Shown: positions 41,526 through 51,403, counted from the first letter of the stretch. The stretch: 64,000 nucleotides of DNA from Streptomyces dangxiongensis (GCF_003675325.1 NZ_CP033073.1:3658001-3722000), one strand, 5' to 3'. Notes: generated from the letters alone by a model not told the origin. Translations and numbers: made by a program.

Positions 41526-42796
41526 CAGCGGCCGGTGCCTCCGTAGACGACGGCCTCGTCGGTGTCGGAGTCGAGCCCGAAGGCGGTGTGCACGGCGCGG
41601 ACGGCCTCCGCCACGTCGTCGGCGCGGGTGACGACCGAGATGCGGATCTCGGAGGTCGAGATCAGCTCGATGTTCACACCGGCGTTGCTCAGCGCCTCGA
41701 AGAAGGAGGCGGTGACACCCGGGTTGGTCTTCATGCCGGCGCCGACCAGGGAGATCTTGCCGATCTGGTCGTCGTAGCGCAGCGAGTCGAAACCGATGCC
41801 GGAGCGGTTGCGCTCCAGCGCGTCGATGGCCTTGCGGCCCTCTGTCTTCGGCAGCGTGAAGGAGATGTCCGTCAGGCCCGTGGAGGCGGCGGACACGTTC
41901 TGCACGACCATGTCGAGGTTGATGGCGGCGTCGGCGATGGTCCGGAAGATGGCGGCGGCCTCACCCGGCTTGTCCGGCACACCGACGACCGTGATCTTGG
42001 CCTCGGAGGTGTCGTGCGCGACACCGGAGATGATGGCCTGCTCCACCTGCTTGTCCCCAATCGGCTCACTGCTGACCCACGTGCCCTGGAGTCCGCTGAA
42101 GCTGGACCGGACGTGGATCGGGATGTTGTAGCGGCGGGCGTACTCCACACAGCGGTGGAGCAGCACCTTGGAGCCGGAGGCCGCCAGCTCCAGCATGTCC
42201 TCGAAGGAGATCCAGTCGATCTTCTTCGCCTTCTTCACGACGCGCGGGTCGGCGGTGAACACGCCGTCGACGTCGGTGTAGATCTCGCAGACCTCGGCGT
42301 CGAGCGCGGCGGCGAGCGCCACGGCCGTCGTGTCGGACCCACCGCGGCCCAGCGTGGTGATGTCCTTCTTGTCCTGGCTCACGCCCTGGAAACCGGCGAC
42401 GATCGCGATGTTGCCCTCGTCCAGCGCGGTGCGGATCCGGCCCGGGGTGACGTCGATGATCCGGGCCTTGTTGTGGACCGAGTCGGTGATGACACCCGCC
42501 TGGCTGCCGGTGAAGGACTGCGCCTCGTGGCCCAGGTTTTTGATCGCCATCGCCAGCAGGGCCATGGAGATCCGCTCTCCGGCGGTCAGCAGCATGTCGA
42601 ACTCCCGGCCGGCAGGCATCGGAGACACCTGCTCGGCGAGATCGATCAGCTCGTCCGTCGTGTCGCCCATCGCGGAAACGACGACGACAACCTGGTTGCC
42701 GTTCTTCTTCGCTTCCACGATCCGCTTGGCGACGCGCTTGATGCCCTCGGCATCGGCTACGGAGGAGCCTCCGTACTTCTGCACGACAAGGCCCAC
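41525..42796 (-). CDS. ask: Aspartokinase
   Basis: 423 residues from GTG 42796, with GAGGAG five bases upstream. The kinase signature [20 protein letters not shown] opens the protein; FTAGERIS-equivalent [15 protein letters not shown] and [20 protein letters not shown] line the active site. Two C-terminal ACT domains follow from about residue 265 ([18 protein letters not shown] and [20 protein letters not shown]), the site of lysine/threonine feedback. Phosphorylates aspartate. Actinobacterial ask genes often make a second, smaller subunit from an internal start; I did not identify that start. Confidence 0.96.
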   Translation of the reverse strand: MGLVVQKYGGSSVADAEGIKRVAKRIVEAKKNGNQVVVVVSAMGDTTDELIDLAEQVSPMPAGREFDMLLTAGERISMALLAMAIKNLGHEAQSFTGSQAGVITDSVHNKARIIDVTPGRIRTALDEGNIAIVAGFQGVSQDKKDITTLGRGGSDTTAVALAAALDAEVCEIYTDVDGVFTADPRVVKKAKKIDWISFEDMLELAASGSKVLLHRCVEYARRYNIPIHVRSSFSGLQGTWVSSEPIGDKQVEQAIISGVAHDTSEAKITVVGVPDKPGEAAAIFRTIADAAINLDMVVQNVSAASTGLTDISFTLPKTEGRKAIDALERNRSGIGFDSLRYDDQIGKISLVGAGMKTNPGVTASFFEALSNAGVNIELISTSEIRISVVTRADDVAEAVRAVHTAFGLDSDTDEAVVYGGTGR

Positions 42797-42959
42797 GTGC
42801 GCTCCTCGCTCGGTTCGTTTGTGTCGGCTCAGTTTACCGAGCGTCCGTATCCCACCACCGTTCTCCCGCATGGTGAGACGCCGGACGCCCGCCACCGCAC
42901 CTGCCCGGCGTGCCGCCCGGCACTCGGAACGTGCCCGGGCTCACAGCCGCGCCGGACGG

Positions 42960-43622
42960 CTACGTCGTCGGACGCATGCCCAGCGGATCGCCGATCTCCT
43001 GGGCCATCACCCGGCCCGCCTCGAACTCCAGCGTCTCGTCGCCGAGGTTCGCCTGGTCGGTGTCGAGGCCGTCCAGCTCCTCCAGGGGCTGGTTCAGGCG
43101 GACGTGGATCAGGACGGACTGGAGGGCGCGCAGCACCGCGGAGGCCATCGGTCCCCAGTTGGAGAAGTACGAGAACTGCCACCACCACAGCGCCTCGGTG
43201 GTGCGCCCCGCGCGGTAGTGGACCATCCCGTGCCGCAGGTCGGTGATGATGTCCGCGAGGTCGTCGGAGATCCGGCCGGGCACCGGCGCCTTGCGGGGCT
43301 CGTACGGGTCGAAGACCTCGGAGTAGACGTCGACGGGGTCCAGGAGGCGGGCGAAGTTCTCGCGGATGCCGTCCACGTCCGGTTCGGGCCCCGGGTCGGG
43401 CTCGTAGCGGTCGTCGGGGACGATGTCCTCGTGGGCGCCCAGCCGGCCGCCGGCCAGCAGGAGCTGGGAGACCTCAAGGAGGAGGAAGGGCACCGTCGAG
43501 CCGGGTTCGTCGCCCTTCGCCACCTCCGTGACGGCCACCAGGAAGCTCTCGACCTGGTCCGCGATCTGGACCACGAAGTCGTCCGGGTTCTGCGCCGAGG
43601 CGTGCAGTGTGGCGTCAGACAT
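42960..43622 (-). CDS. DUF5063 domain protein
   Basis: 220 residues, typical length. Helical, acidic, with the family pattern [36 protein letters not shown] [20 protein letters not shown] and [20 protein letters not shown]. No membrane segment and no catalytic motif visible. Its ATG (43622) overlaps the end of recR by 8 bp, so it belongs to the recR transcription unit. Function unknown; conserved next to recR in streptomycetes. Confidence 0.85.
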   Translation of the reverse strand: MSDATLHASAQNPDDFVVQIADQVESFLVAVTEVAKGDEPGSTVPFLLLEVSQLLLAGGRLGAHEDIVPDDRYEPDPGPEPDVDGIRENFARLLDPVDVYSEVFDPYEPRKAPVPGRISDDLADIITDLRHGMVHYRAGRTTEALWWWQFSYFSNWGPMASAVLRALQSVLIHVRLNQPLEELDGLDTDQANLGDETLEFEAGRVMAQEIGDPLGMRPTT

Positions 43623-44214
43623 CTAGGAGTCGTCTCCCCTCGAAGGCGCGGCCGAGGGTCACCTCGTCCGCGTATTCCAGGTCGCCACCCACCGGGAGGC
43701 CGCTGGCCAGGCCGGTGACCTTCAGGCCCATGGGCTTGATCATGCGGGCAAGGTACGTCGCCGTGGCCTCGCCCTCCAGATTGGGGTCCGTGGCAAGGAT
43801 CAGTTCCGTGACCGTCCCGTCGGCCAACCGCGCGAGAAGTTCTCGTATACGCAGGTCATCGGGACCGACACCCTCGATCGGGCTGATCGCGCCCCCGAGC
43901 ACGTGGTAGCGGCCCCGGAACTCGCGGGTGCGCTCGATCGCGACGACGTCCTTCGGCTCCTCCACCACACAGATGACGGAGAGGTCGCGACGCGCGTCAC
44001 GGCAGATGTTGCACAGCTCCTCCTGCGCCACGTTGCCGCACGTCGCGCAGAAGCGGACCTTCGCCTTCACTTCCAGGAGCGTCTGCGCGAGCCGCTTCAC
44101 GTCGGCCGGCTCCGCCTGGAGGATGTGGAAGGCGATCCGCTGCGCGCTCTTGGGACCGACGCCGGGCAGCCGCCCCAGTTCGTCGATGAGGTCCTGGACC
44201 ACGCCTTCGTACAA
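43615..44214 (-). CDS. recR: Recombination mediator RecR
   Basis: 199 residues, the standard length, from TTG 44214 with GGAAAGG upstream. An N-terminal helix-hairpin-helix ([20 protein letters not shown]), a four-Cys zinc finger ([16 protein letters not shown]), a Toprim domain ([17 protein letters not shown]) and a C-terminal Walker-B-like block ([32 protein letters not shown]) are all intact. Acts with RecO and RecF to load RecA at gaps. Downstream of ybaB as in most bacteria, with DUF5063 overlapping its end. Confidence 0.97.
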   Translation of the reverse strand: MYEGVVQDLIDELGRLPGVGPKSAQRIAFHILQAEPADVKRLAQTLLEVKAKVRFCATCGNVAQEELCNICRDARRDLSVICVVEEPKDVVAIERTREFRGRYHVLGGAISPIEGVGPDDLRIRELLARLADGTVTELILATDPNLEGEATATYLARMIKPMGLKVTGLASGLPVGGDLEYADEVTLGRAFEGRRLLDV

Positions 44215-44287
44215 CGGACTGCCTTTCCTGGAGACCTTTCGGTACGTACGGTAGTCGGCACCCGCCTTCGCGCGGAAGGCGGCGGGG

Positions 44288-44629
44288 TCAGAACGGCAGG
44301 CCCGGGATGCCGCTGCCGCCGCCCAGCCCCTGCGCCAGCGGGCCGAGCTTCTGCTGCTGGAGCGACTGCGCGTTCTCGTTGGCCGCCTGTACGGCCGCCA
44401 CGACCAGGTCGGCGAGGGTCTCGGTGTCCTCCGGGTCCACCGCCTTCGGGTCGATCCGCAGCGCGCGCAGCTCCCCGGAACCGGTCACGGTGGCCCGCAC
44501 CAGACCGCCACCGGCCTGCCCGTCGACCTCCGTGTTCGCGAGTTCCTCCTGCGCCTGCTGGAGGTCCTGCTGCATCTTCTGGGCCTGCTGGAGCAACTGC
44601 TGCATGTTGGGCTGGCCACCGGGGATCAC
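44288..44629 (-). CDS. YbaB/EbfC nucleoid-associated protein
   Basis: 113 residues from GTG 44629, with GAGGAG six bases upstream. A Gln-rich coiled coil ([20 protein letters not shown]) is followed by the YbaB core ([40 protein letters not shown]) and a Gly-rich end. Dimeric DNA-binding protein, usually cotranscribed with recR. The frame is open up to 44812, but that part has no ribosome site or family signal. Confidence 0.93.
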   Translation of the reverse strand: MIPGGQPNMQQLLQQAQKMQQDLQQAQEELANTEVDGQAGGGLVRATVTGSGELRALRIDPKAVDPEDTETLADLVVAAVQAANENAQSLQQQKLGPLAQGLGGGSGIPGLPF

Positions 44630-44894
44630 GATCAGCTCCTCGCCGTCTTCTCCGACGTCCTTCTCGACGTCTTCTTTCTCCGTCGTGACTGAGCCTACGT
44701 GGTCCACGCGACCATCGCCCCGCCACTCTTTCGAGTGAGAACTACGGGAGTCCTCTACCTGATCAAGACGCACTTCCGGGCGGAAAAGCCGGGGAAGCCC
44801 CCTCCCCGCCACCCGTCGGACGATAGGAAGGTGGCCGCGCGTCGGCAGGGCATGTCACGCTATGTGACCGGTCGTGATCAGTTGGGAGTGCCGG

Positions 44895-45644
44895 GTGGGT
44901 CAGCCGGAGATGCAGCCCGAGGGTCCGCCTCAGGACGGGCGGGGCGAGGGCGCGGCCGGGCTGCGGCCGGGCGACCTGACCGGGCGGGCCTTCCCGCTCG
45001 GGGACTGGGCGGAACCCGCCGAACGGCTGGACGAGCTGTACCGGTGGGTGGAGGGCCGGGCGCTGGAGACGGCCGCGTGGTACCTGCGGGACCGGGTCCG
45101 CAAGCGGCGCGGGGCGCGGGTGCTGCGGACGGGCACGGCGGCCGGGGCCGTGGTGGGGGCGGCGCTGCCCCTGCTCGACCTCACCGGGGTGGCCGGCGGG
45201 ATCGCCCCCTGGGGCTGTCTGGCCCTGCTGCTCGCGGCCTCCTGCGCCGGGGTCGACCGGTTCTTCGGGGTCACGTCGGGCTGGATGAGGGACGTGGCGA
45301 CCGCGCAGGCGGTGCAGCGGCGGCTCCAGTCGCTCCAGTTCGACTGGGCGTCGGAGTCCGTGCGGGAGGTGCTGGGACCGGCGGAGGGGACGGCGAGCGA
45401 GGCGGCCGAGCGGTGCCTGTCGGTGCTGCGGCGGTTCTCCGAGGACGTCACCGAGCTGGTGCGCACGGAGACGACCGACTGGATGGTGGAGTTCCGCACG
45501 GGTTCGGTACCGCTGGGGATCCAGACGGCGGTGACGTCGGTGCCGCGGCAGGAGACCGGGGGTCCCGGCGGCCGTTTCCCCCTGCCGCCGGCGAACGGCA
45601 GCCGGCCCAACATGCCCAGACAGCGCCCACCCGAGCCGCGCTAG
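44895..45644 (+). CDS. SLATT-domain two-membrane-segment protein
   Basis: 249 residues from GTG 44895. ELYRWVEGRALETAAWYLRD and RKRRGARVLRTG are followed by two membrane segments (about 95-140: AAGAVVGAALPLLDL and GCLALLLAASCAGVDRFFG), then SGWMRDVATAQAVQRRLQSL and QFDWASESV. This is the SLATT pattern (predicted pore-forming effector domain first described beside SMODS nucleotidyltransferases and SLOG proteins). Here it stands alone in a core-looking locus with no sensor partner nearby. The C-terminus is polar. Function is unproven. Confidence 0.75.
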   Translation: MGQPEMQPEGPPQDGRGEGAAGLRPGDLTGRAFPLGDWAEPAERLDELYRWVEGRALETAAWYLRDRVRKRRGARVLRTGTAAGAVVGAALPLLDLTGVAGGIAPWGCLALLLAASCAGVDRFFGVTSGWMRDVATAQAVQRRLQSLQFDWASESVREVLGPAEGTASEAAERCLSVLRRFSEDVTELVRTETTDWMVEFRTGSVPLGIQTAVTSVPRQETGGPGGRFPLPPANGSRPNMPRQRPPEPR

Positions 45645-45717
45645 GCACCCCGCTCCCGAGGCGCACCGCGCCGGGCATCACGCCCTCTCACCGCCCCGGC
45701 CGCGGAGCCCGCCCCGG

Positions 45718-47793
45718 TCACTCCTTGCCGTACGTCAGGCTTTCCCCGCCGTTCGCCTTGGACCGCTCCAGGCGTCCGTCCGGCAGCAGGGTGACCTCGG
45801 TGGCCTCGCCGGGCGAGCAGGAGGAGGCGGGCGCACCGCTGGTGACGGTGGAGGGCCCGATCTCCAGCGGCCCGCCGGCACCGGGCTCCGCGGCGAGCGT
45901 GCCCTCGAAGACGCAGTGGTACGTCCCGCCGCCGTCGGTGGGTCCGTCCGCGACCAGCGACAGCACGGCGTCGCCCACCGCGCCCTGCCGGATGGTGAGT
46001 TCGCGGGTGTGGGAGCCGTCGGCGTTGCCGATGGTCGTCCGCCAGGAGCCCAGGTAGGCGTCCGGGACCGCCCCCGCCGTGGAGGTGGACGCCGAGGGCG
46101 CCGAGGTGGCCGGCGTGGGGGCCCCTGAGGTGGCCGGGGGCGCGGACGTGACGGTGGGGACGGGGCCGGCCGTGCCCCCCTTGCCGTCGGTACCGCTGCC
46201 GTTCTTCATCAGCGCGTACACCGTGCCGCCCGCGCCCAGCGCGACGACCAGGGCGACCACGACGAGCAGCGCGGTGGACCGCCCGCTGCGCCGCTCCGTC
46301 TCCCCCGGCACCCCGACGGCCGTCGGCCCGTACGGCGGGGTGTGGCCGAGCCCGTCGGCGTACGGGTTGTACGGCTGGGGCGCCCCGCCCCAGGCCCCGG
46401 CGCCGGACTGGTGCGGGTACCCGTAGGCGGCGGGCCCGGGGTGCCGCTGCGGGGGCTGCTGGGAGCGCTGCTGCGGATACTGCGGCGGGTACTGCTGGGG
46501 GTGCTCCTGCCGGCGGTGCTGCTGCGGGGGGTGCGCGGGCCCGTACGCGCCGGGTACGGGCCCGAAGCCGGGCGGCGCCGGCGGCGTGCCGGGCGGTGGC
46601 TTCGGGGCGGAGACGGCGGTGGGCAGATGTCCGGCACCCCCGCCGGGCACCGGTCCACCGGGCGGTACCGGCACGCCGTCGGACACGGCGGCGTGCTCGG
46701 GCGACGCACCGGCACCCACGGAGGGCGCCCGGCCACCGTCGGCACGCCCGTCGGGTGCCCCCGCTGCCCGCGGGGGCGGCGCCAGGGGGAAACCGTCCGC
46801 CGCCGTTCCCGGACCCGTGCCCACGCCACCCGCACCCGCGTCGGACGACGAGGGTCCCGGGCCGCCTTCCGGGCTCTCCACCTCCAGCAGCCGCACGGCG
46901 TGCCGTCCTAGCTGCGCGACCAGCGAACCGGGCAGCCAGGGGTCCCGGGACCGTCCGTCGGCCACCGTGTCGTGAGCCCCGGTCCGCTCCAGGATCGCGT
47001 CCAGCGAGGGCCGGGCCCCCGGGTCCTTGCGCAGGCAGTCCCGGACCAGGTCGGCGATCCCCTCCGGCACGCCTGTCAGGTCCGGCTCCTCCTGGGCGAT
47101 CCGGAACATCAGCGCGTGCACCCCGCTGTCGGCGCTCCCGAAGGGCAGCGCCCCGGTCGCCGCGTAGGCCAGCACGGACCCGAGGCAGAACACGTCGCAC
47201 GCCGGCGTGATCCGGTCCCCGCGCACCTGCTCGGGCGCCATGAACCCGGGCGACCCGACGAGCGACCCGGTCCGGGTCAGCCCCTCCCCGGCGGCGGTGG
47301 CCGTCTCCAGGGCCCGCGCGATGCCGAAGTCGATCACGCGCGGTCCGTCGATGGTCACGAGCACGTTCGACGGCTTCAGGTCCCGGTGCACGATCCCCGC
47401 CGCGTGGATGTCCTTCAGCGCGTGCGCGAGCCCCGCCGCCAGGATGCGCACCGACCGCTCGGGCAGCGCCCCGTGGTCGTGCCCGACGACCTGCTGGAGG
47501 CTCGGCCCGGCCACGTACCCGGTCGCCACCCACGGCACGGGCGCCTCGGTGTCCGCGTCCAGCACGGGCGCGGTCCAGTACCCGCCTACCCGCCGCGCAG
47601 CCCGCACCTCCTGGCGGAACCGTGCCCGGAACTCCTCCTGCTCGGCCAGTTCGGCACGGACGAGTTTCACGGCGACGGTGCGTCCCCGCTCCGACCGGGC
47701 CAGATACACGTGCCCCATGCCGCCCGCGCCGAGCCGCGCCAGCAGCCGGTAGGACCCGATCCCCTGGGGGTCCCCCGGTCCCAGCTTCTCCAT
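45718..47793 (-). CDS. Membrane Ser/Thr protein kinase (PknB type)
   Basis: 691 residues from ATG 47793. The kinase domain covers residues about 14-270: LGAGGMGHVYLAR (P-loop), VAVKLV (Lys), HRDLKPSNV (catalytic loop), DFGIA and GSPGFMAPEQ. A long Pro/Gln/Gly-rich linker of about 230 residues leads to one membrane segment (LLVVVALVVALGAGGTVYAL, about residue 520) and an extracytoplasmic domain with AYLGSWRTTIGNADGSHTRE and two Cys. A typical sensor kinase of the Hanks family; the ligand is unknown. Divergent from the aminotransferase gene. The upstream open frame to 48063 is excluded because it runs through the 9-bp repeat. Confidence 0.92.
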   Translation of the reverse strand: MEKLGPGDPQGIGSYRLLARLGAGGMGHVYLARSERGRTVAVKLVRAELAEQEEFRARFRQEVRAARRVGGYWTAPVLDADTEAPVPWVATGYVAGPSLQQVVGHDHGALPERSVRILAAGLAHALKDIHAAGIVHRDLKPSNVLVTIDGPRVIDFGIARALETATAAGEGLTRTGSLVGSPGFMAPEQVRGDRITPACDVFCLGSVLAYAATGALPFGSADSGVHALMFRIAQEEPDLTGVPEGIADLVRDCLRKDPGARPSLDAILERTGAHDTVADGRSRDPWLPGSLVAQLGRHAVRLLEVESPEGGPGPSSSDAGAGGVGTGPGTAADGFPLAPPPRAAGAPDGRADGGRAPSVGAGASPEHAAVSDGVPVPPGGPVPGGGAGHLPTAVSAPKPPPGTPPAPPGFGPVPGAYGPAHPPQQHRRQEHPQQYPPQYPQQRSQQPPQRHPGPAAYGYPHQSGAGAWGGAPQPYNPYADGLGHTPPYGPTAVGVPGETERRSGRSTALLVVVALVVALGAGGTVYALMKNGSGTDGKGGTAGPVPTVTSAPPATSGAPTPATSAPSASTSTAGAVPDAYLGSWRTTIGNADGSHTRELTIRQGAVGDAVLSLVADGPTDGGGTYHCVFEGTLAAEPGAGGPLEIGPSTVTSGAPASSCSPGEATEVTLLPDGRLERSKANGGESLTYGKE

Positions 47794-47893
47794 CCCCGCG
47801 CCGCCCTTCCCCCCATAGGTCGCAACAGCCCGAGAATAGTGCGGAGGGTGCGGCGGCGGGCGCGGGCCGCTGTCTACGGTTGCGTAACAGGCT

Positions 47894-47956
47894 CGTCCGG
47901 GCCGTCCGGGCCGTCCGGGCCGTCCGGGCCGTCCGGGCCGTCCGGGCCGTCCGCGG
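47894..47956. repeat. 9-bp tandem repeat CGTCCGGGC
   Basis: Six perfect head-to-tail copies (47894-47947) plus a partial seventh, in the divergent spacer between the kinase and aminotransferase genes. No gene is seen in the spacer (47794-48061). Confidence 0.9.
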
Positions 47957-48061
47957 CCCCGCCACCGGCCCGGCCTGTCGACAACCTGTCGCGAATTGCC
48001 CTTGTCCACGGAACAGGACGCCGATACCCCTTCCGCATCGCGGACATTTACCCTCGGCCGC

Positions 48062-49417
48062 ATGACCCCTCAGCCCCGCCCCGACGCCGGCGCCGCAGTG
48101 AAGGCCGCGGACCGCGCGCACGTCTTCCACTCCTGGTCCGCCCAGGACCTCATCGACCCGCTCGCCGTCGCCGGCGCCGAGGGGTCGTACTTCTGGGACT
48201 ACGACGGCACGCGCTACCTGGACTTCACCAGCGGACTCGTCTTCACCAACATCGGCTACCAGCACCCGGAGGTCGTCGCGGCGATCCAGGAGCAGGCCGC
48301 GAGGATGACGACCTTCGCGCCCGCGTTCGCCGTCGAGGCCCGCTCGGAGGCGGCCCGGCTGATCGCCGAGCGGACCCCCGGCGACCTGGACAGGATCTTC
48401 TTCACCAACGGCGGCGCGGACGCCGTCGAGCACGCGGTGCGCATGGCCCGGCTGCACACGGGCCGCCCGAAGGTGCTCTCCGCCTACCGCTCGTACCACG
48501 GTGGCACCCAGCAGGCCGTCAACCTCACCGGCGACCCGCGCCGCTGGGCCTCCGACAGCGGCAGCGCCGGTGTCGTCCACTTCTGGGCGCCGTTCCTCTA
48601 CCGCTCCCGCTTCTACGCCGAGAGCGAGGAGCAGGAGTGCGCGCGGGCGCTGGAGCACCTGGAGACGACCATTCGCTTCGAGGGGCCCGCCTCCATCGCC
48701 GCGATCGTCCTGGAGAGCGTCCCCGGCACCGCCGGGATCATGGTCCCGCCGCCCGGCTATCTGGCCGGGGTCCGCGAGCTGTGCGACACGTACGGGATCG
48801 TCTTCGTCCTGGACGAGGTCATGTCCGGGTTCGGCCGGACCGGCGAGTGGTTCGGGGCCGACCTGGCCGGTGTCGTACCCGAGCTCATGACCTTCGCCAA
48901 GGGGGTGAACTCGGGTTACGTCCCGCTCGGCGGTGTGGCCATCTCGCAGCGGATCGCCGAGACCTTCGGCAAGCGCCCCTACCCCGGCGGCCTCACCTAC
49001 TCCGGTCACCCGCTGGCCTGCGCCGCCGCCGTCGCCACGATCGGCGTGATGGCGCGCGAGGGCGTGGTCGAGAACGCGCGGCACCTCGGCGGGACGGTCG
49101 TCGGCCCCGCCCTCGCCGCGCTGGCGGCCCGGCACCCGAGCGTCGGCGAGGTGCGCGGCGTCGGCATGTTCTGGGCGCTGGAGCTGGTGCGGAACCGGGA
49201 GACCCGCGAGCCGCTGGTGCCGTACAACGCGACCGGCGAGGCCAACGCCCCGATGGCCGCGTTCGCAGCCGCCGCCAAGCGGCACGGCCTGTGGCCGTTC
49301 GTGAACATGAACCGCACGCATGTCGTGCCGCCCTGCAACGTGACCGAGGCCGAGCTGAAGGAGGGCCTGGCCGCGCTCGACGCCGCGCTGAGCGTGGCCG
49401 ACGAGTACACGGTGTGA
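48062..49417 (+). CDS. Class III PLP-dependent aminotransferase
   Basis: 451 residues from ATG 48062. FTNGGADAVEHAVRMARLHT, YRSYHGGTQQAVNLTG, the cofactor Asp in VFVLDEVMSGFGRTGEWF and the Schiff-base Lys in MTFAKGVNSGYVPLGG mark a fold-type I omega-amino-acid aminotransferase. The whole family length is present. The substrate is likely a terminal amine or beta-amino acid donor but cannot be specified. The next gene, a GntR regulator, is 163 bp downstream and may control it. Confidence 0.92.
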   Translation: MTPQPRPDAGAAVKAADRAHVFHSWSAQDLIDPLAVAGAEGSYFWDYDGTRYLDFTSGLVFTNIGYQHPEVVAAIQEQAARMTTFAPAFAVEARSEAARLIAERTPGDLDRIFFTNGGADAVEHAVRMARLHTGRPKVLSAYRSYHGGTQQAVNLTGDPRRWASDSGSAGVVHFWAPFLYRSRFYAESEEQECARALEHLETTIRFEGPASIAAIVLESVPGTAGIMVPPPGYLAGVRELCDTYGIVFVLDEVMSGFGRTGEWFGADLAGVVPELMTFAKGVNSGYVPLGGVAISQRIAETFGKRPYPGGLTYSGHPLACAAAVATIGVMAREGVVENARHLGGTVVGPALAALAARHPSVGEVRGVGMFWALELVRNRETREPLVPYNATGEANAPMAAFAAAAKRHGLWPFVNMNRTHVVPPCNVTEAELKEGLAALDAALSVADEYTV

Positions 49418-49492
49418 CGCCGGGCCGCCGTGCCGCCGTGAACGGGGGGTGACGGCACCGAGGCTGCCGCCGGGCGGGTCCGAACGCGTAAG

Positions 49493-49552
49493 GTGACGTG
49501 CTCGTAAGTGATACGTACGCGCGTCGATCGCGTATGCGTACGAGTACGTCAC
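49493..49552. promoter_or_regulatory. Extended dyad upstream of the GntR gene
   Basis: GTGACGTGCTCGT (49493-49505) and ACGAGTACGTCAC (49540-49552) are inverted with one mismatch in 13. Between them lies a second GTACGC...GCGTAC dyad (about 49515-49541). Such nested palindromes next to a GntR gene are typical autoregulatory operators. Confidence 0.55.
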
Positions 49553-49580
49553 CCCGGACCTGTGAGGAGAGGCACGGACC

Positions 49581-50276
49581 ATGCCCGGTACCGGCGCCGT
49601 GACGCGCAGCACCCTGCGCCAGCAGATCGCGGACGCGCTGCGGGACGAGGTGCTGGCGGGGCGGCTGCGCCCGGGCCGGGCGTTCACCGTCAAGGAGATC
49701 GCCGACCAGTACGGCGTCTCCGCCACCCCCGTCCGCGAGGCGCTGGTCGACCTGTCGGCGCAGGGCATCCTGGAGGCTGACCAGCATCGCGGTTTCCGCG
49801 TGCCGGAGTACTCGCTCACCGACCACCGGAACATGATCGAGGCCCGCAGCCTGGTCACCGACGGCATGTTCCAGGCCCTCGTCGCGGACCACCCCGCCTT
49901 CCGCACCCCGCCGGACGACCCCCGCACGGCCGCCGCCCTGGCCACCGTGCGCCGCCGCGGCGAGGAGGCCCAGCGGGCCGCGACCGCCGGGGACCTCACG
50001 GTCCTCGTCGGCTACGACCTGCGGTTCTGGCGTGAGCTGAGCGCCCTGTTCGGCAACCCCTACCTCGGTGACTTCCTGCACCGCCTGCGGGTGCGCTCCT
50101 GGGTCTGCGCGGTGCAGCACCTGCTCCGCCTCCCCGACCTGCGCGGCCGGCTCTGGGCCGGGCACACCGATCTGGTCGACGCGCTGGCCCGGCGCGAGGC
50201 CGGGGCCGCCCGCGCGATCGTGGCCGCCTCGAACGCCCACGCGCTGGCACTGCTGGAACGCCTGGCCGACGGGTAG
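49581..50276 (+). CDS. GntR-family (FCD) transcriptional regulator
   Basis: 231 residues from ATG 49581, with GAGGAGAGG upstream. N-terminal winged helix: LRQQIADALRDEVLAGRLRP, FTVKEIADQYGVSATPVREA and LVDLSAQGILEADQHRGFRV. The C-terminal helical FCD-type ligand domain includes DHRNMIEARSLV, DLRFWRELSALFGN and HTDLVDALARREAGAARAIV, though fewer metal-binding His than average are visible. Probably controls itself and perhaps the preceding aminotransferase through the dyad at 49493-49552. The ligand is unknown. Confidence 0.9.
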   Translation: MPGTGAVTRSTLRQQIADALRDEVLAGRLRPGRAFTVKEIADQYGVSATPVREALVDLSAQGILEADQHRGFRVPEYSLTDHRNMIEARSLVTDGMFQALVADHPAFRTPPDDPRTAAALATVRRRGEEAQRAATAGDLTVLVGYDLRFWRELSALFGNPYLGDFLHRLRVRSWVCAVQHLLRLPDLRGRLWAGHTDLVDALARREAGAARAIVAASNAHALALLERLADG

Positions 50277-50383
50277 GTGACCGGTACGGCCAGCGGGGGA
50301 ACCGCCCCGGGGCCGGACGCACTACCCTGCCCTGACCACCTGCTGTCGTGCGTGACCCGCGCTGCCGATGCGAGGAGCCTCTT

Positions 50384-51037
50384 TTGGCCTGTGACCTGTG
50401 GCTGGTGCCGCTCGTGGACGTCTTGTGCCACACCCCGGACAACCCTTTCGCCGAGGAACTCGCGCAGTACAACAAGGCGTTGGCCGAGTCCGGCCTGCCG
50501 CCGGTGCCGGTGTACCAGTACATGCCGGGTCTGTCCGGCGACGTCGCCCCGGTCGCCGGATTCGACTACGACGCCCTGCACTTCCTGCGCCGCGCCCACC
50601 TGCTCCAGGTCTGCGGCCTGCCGGTGACCCCGGTGGGACGAACTGGGCGGCGACTACGAGCAGTTGCTGGAGATGTTCGAGACGACCGCGCAGCAGTCGC
50701 ACCTGGTCTGGCACTACGACCACGCGGGCGCGTACGTCCCCGTGGACTTCCCGCACCCGCTGTCCAATGACGAACTCCTCGCGGGCGGCGGGCCGCTGGG
50801 CAGCTCCCAGACCCTCCTGCGCGAACTCCAGCACGTCGCCCCGGTCATCGGCATCGACCCGGCGAACCCGCCGGCGCCGCCCACCCCGCCGGCCGGCCCG
50901 ACGGAACTGGAGGAGAGCCGGCCGTCCCCGCCCCCTACGACCCCAGCCCCTTCGCCCGCGAACGCCACGTCTGGCTGGGCCTGCACGCGGCGGCGACCCG
51001 CTCACTGGCACAGGGCTCGATGATCGTGTTCAGTTGA
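50384..51037 (+). CDS. Conserved protein of unknown function, two compensating frameshifts
   Basis: From TTG 50384 (GAGGAG upstream) the first frame reads ACDLWLVPLVDVLCHTPDNP to CGLPVTPV. A surplus G near 50636 shifts to the frame DELGGDYEQLLEMFETTAQQ, SHLVWHYDHAGAYVPVDFPH and LGSSQTLLRELQHVAPVIGI. Near 50920 a base appears lost, and a third frame ends APYDPSPFARERHVWLGLHA and LAQGSMIVFS at TGA 51037. The total (654 nt) is a multiple of 3, 217 residues. The consistency of the pieces suggests one intact gene in the living cell. No family function known; conserved near purA in streptomycetes. Confidence 0.7.
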
Positions 51038-51101
51038 GGCACGCCACCCGGGGCGCGGCGCCCCTGCCCACGGCGGCGGCTCCGACCGCGCCGGCGGGCC
51101 G

Positions 51102-51329
51102 TCACGGCCGCAGGCCGGGTACGCGGCCGATGAGGTGGATCACCGGGGGCCACAGCACCCCGCTCGCCATCAGCAGCGCGGGACCGAGGTGCACCGGGCA
51201 CACCGGCAGGGGCGGCCTGTCGTGGCGGGCGATCTCGAAGACGGCGGGGTCGGAGCAGTCCGTGCCGCCGGCCCGGTGGCCCTCACCGCCGTACGGGCCC
51301 CGGCATCGTGCGTTCCGGTGGACGCCCAT
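51102..51329 (-). CDS. Small conserved hypothetical protein
   Basis: 75 residues from ATG 51329 (MGVHRNARCRGPYGGEGHRA). It has four Cys in two loose pairs and an EIARHDRPPLPVCPVHLGPA block, then a hydrophobic stretch (LLMASGVLWPPVIHLIG) that could lie at the membrane. It sits between the gene at 50384 and purA on the purA strand but after the purA terminator, so it is a separate unit. Zinc-ribbon-like spacing is possible; function unknown. Confidence 0.6.
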   Translation of the reverse strand: MGVHRNARCRGPYGGEGHRAGGTDCSDPAVFEIARHDRPPLPVCPVHLGPALLMASGVLWPPVIHLIGRVPGLRP

Positions 51330-51359
51330 ATGTCGATTGTGCACCGTGCACCACATGGC

Positions 51360-51403
51360 AGCGCCCGCCGGTCGCGCCCCGGAGGGACGGAACGGCGGGC
51401 GCT
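51360..51403. terminator. Terminator of purA
   Basis: AGCGCCCGCCG / CGGCGGGCGCT (51360-51370, 51393-51403) form an 11-bp stem with a 22-base loop, starting 13 bp after the purA stop. Confidence 0.7.

Noticed and set aside
47894..47956. Possible CRISPR array
   Set aside because: A 9-bp head-to-tail repeat without spacers; no cas genes or spacer-separated repeats were seen in the window.
45641..49999. A 1452-codon open frame on the minus strand
   Set aside because: It runs antisense through the aminotransferase and out of frame through the kinase gene. Its translation is Arg/Gly/Pro-rich with no domain, as expected from GC3-biased DNA.
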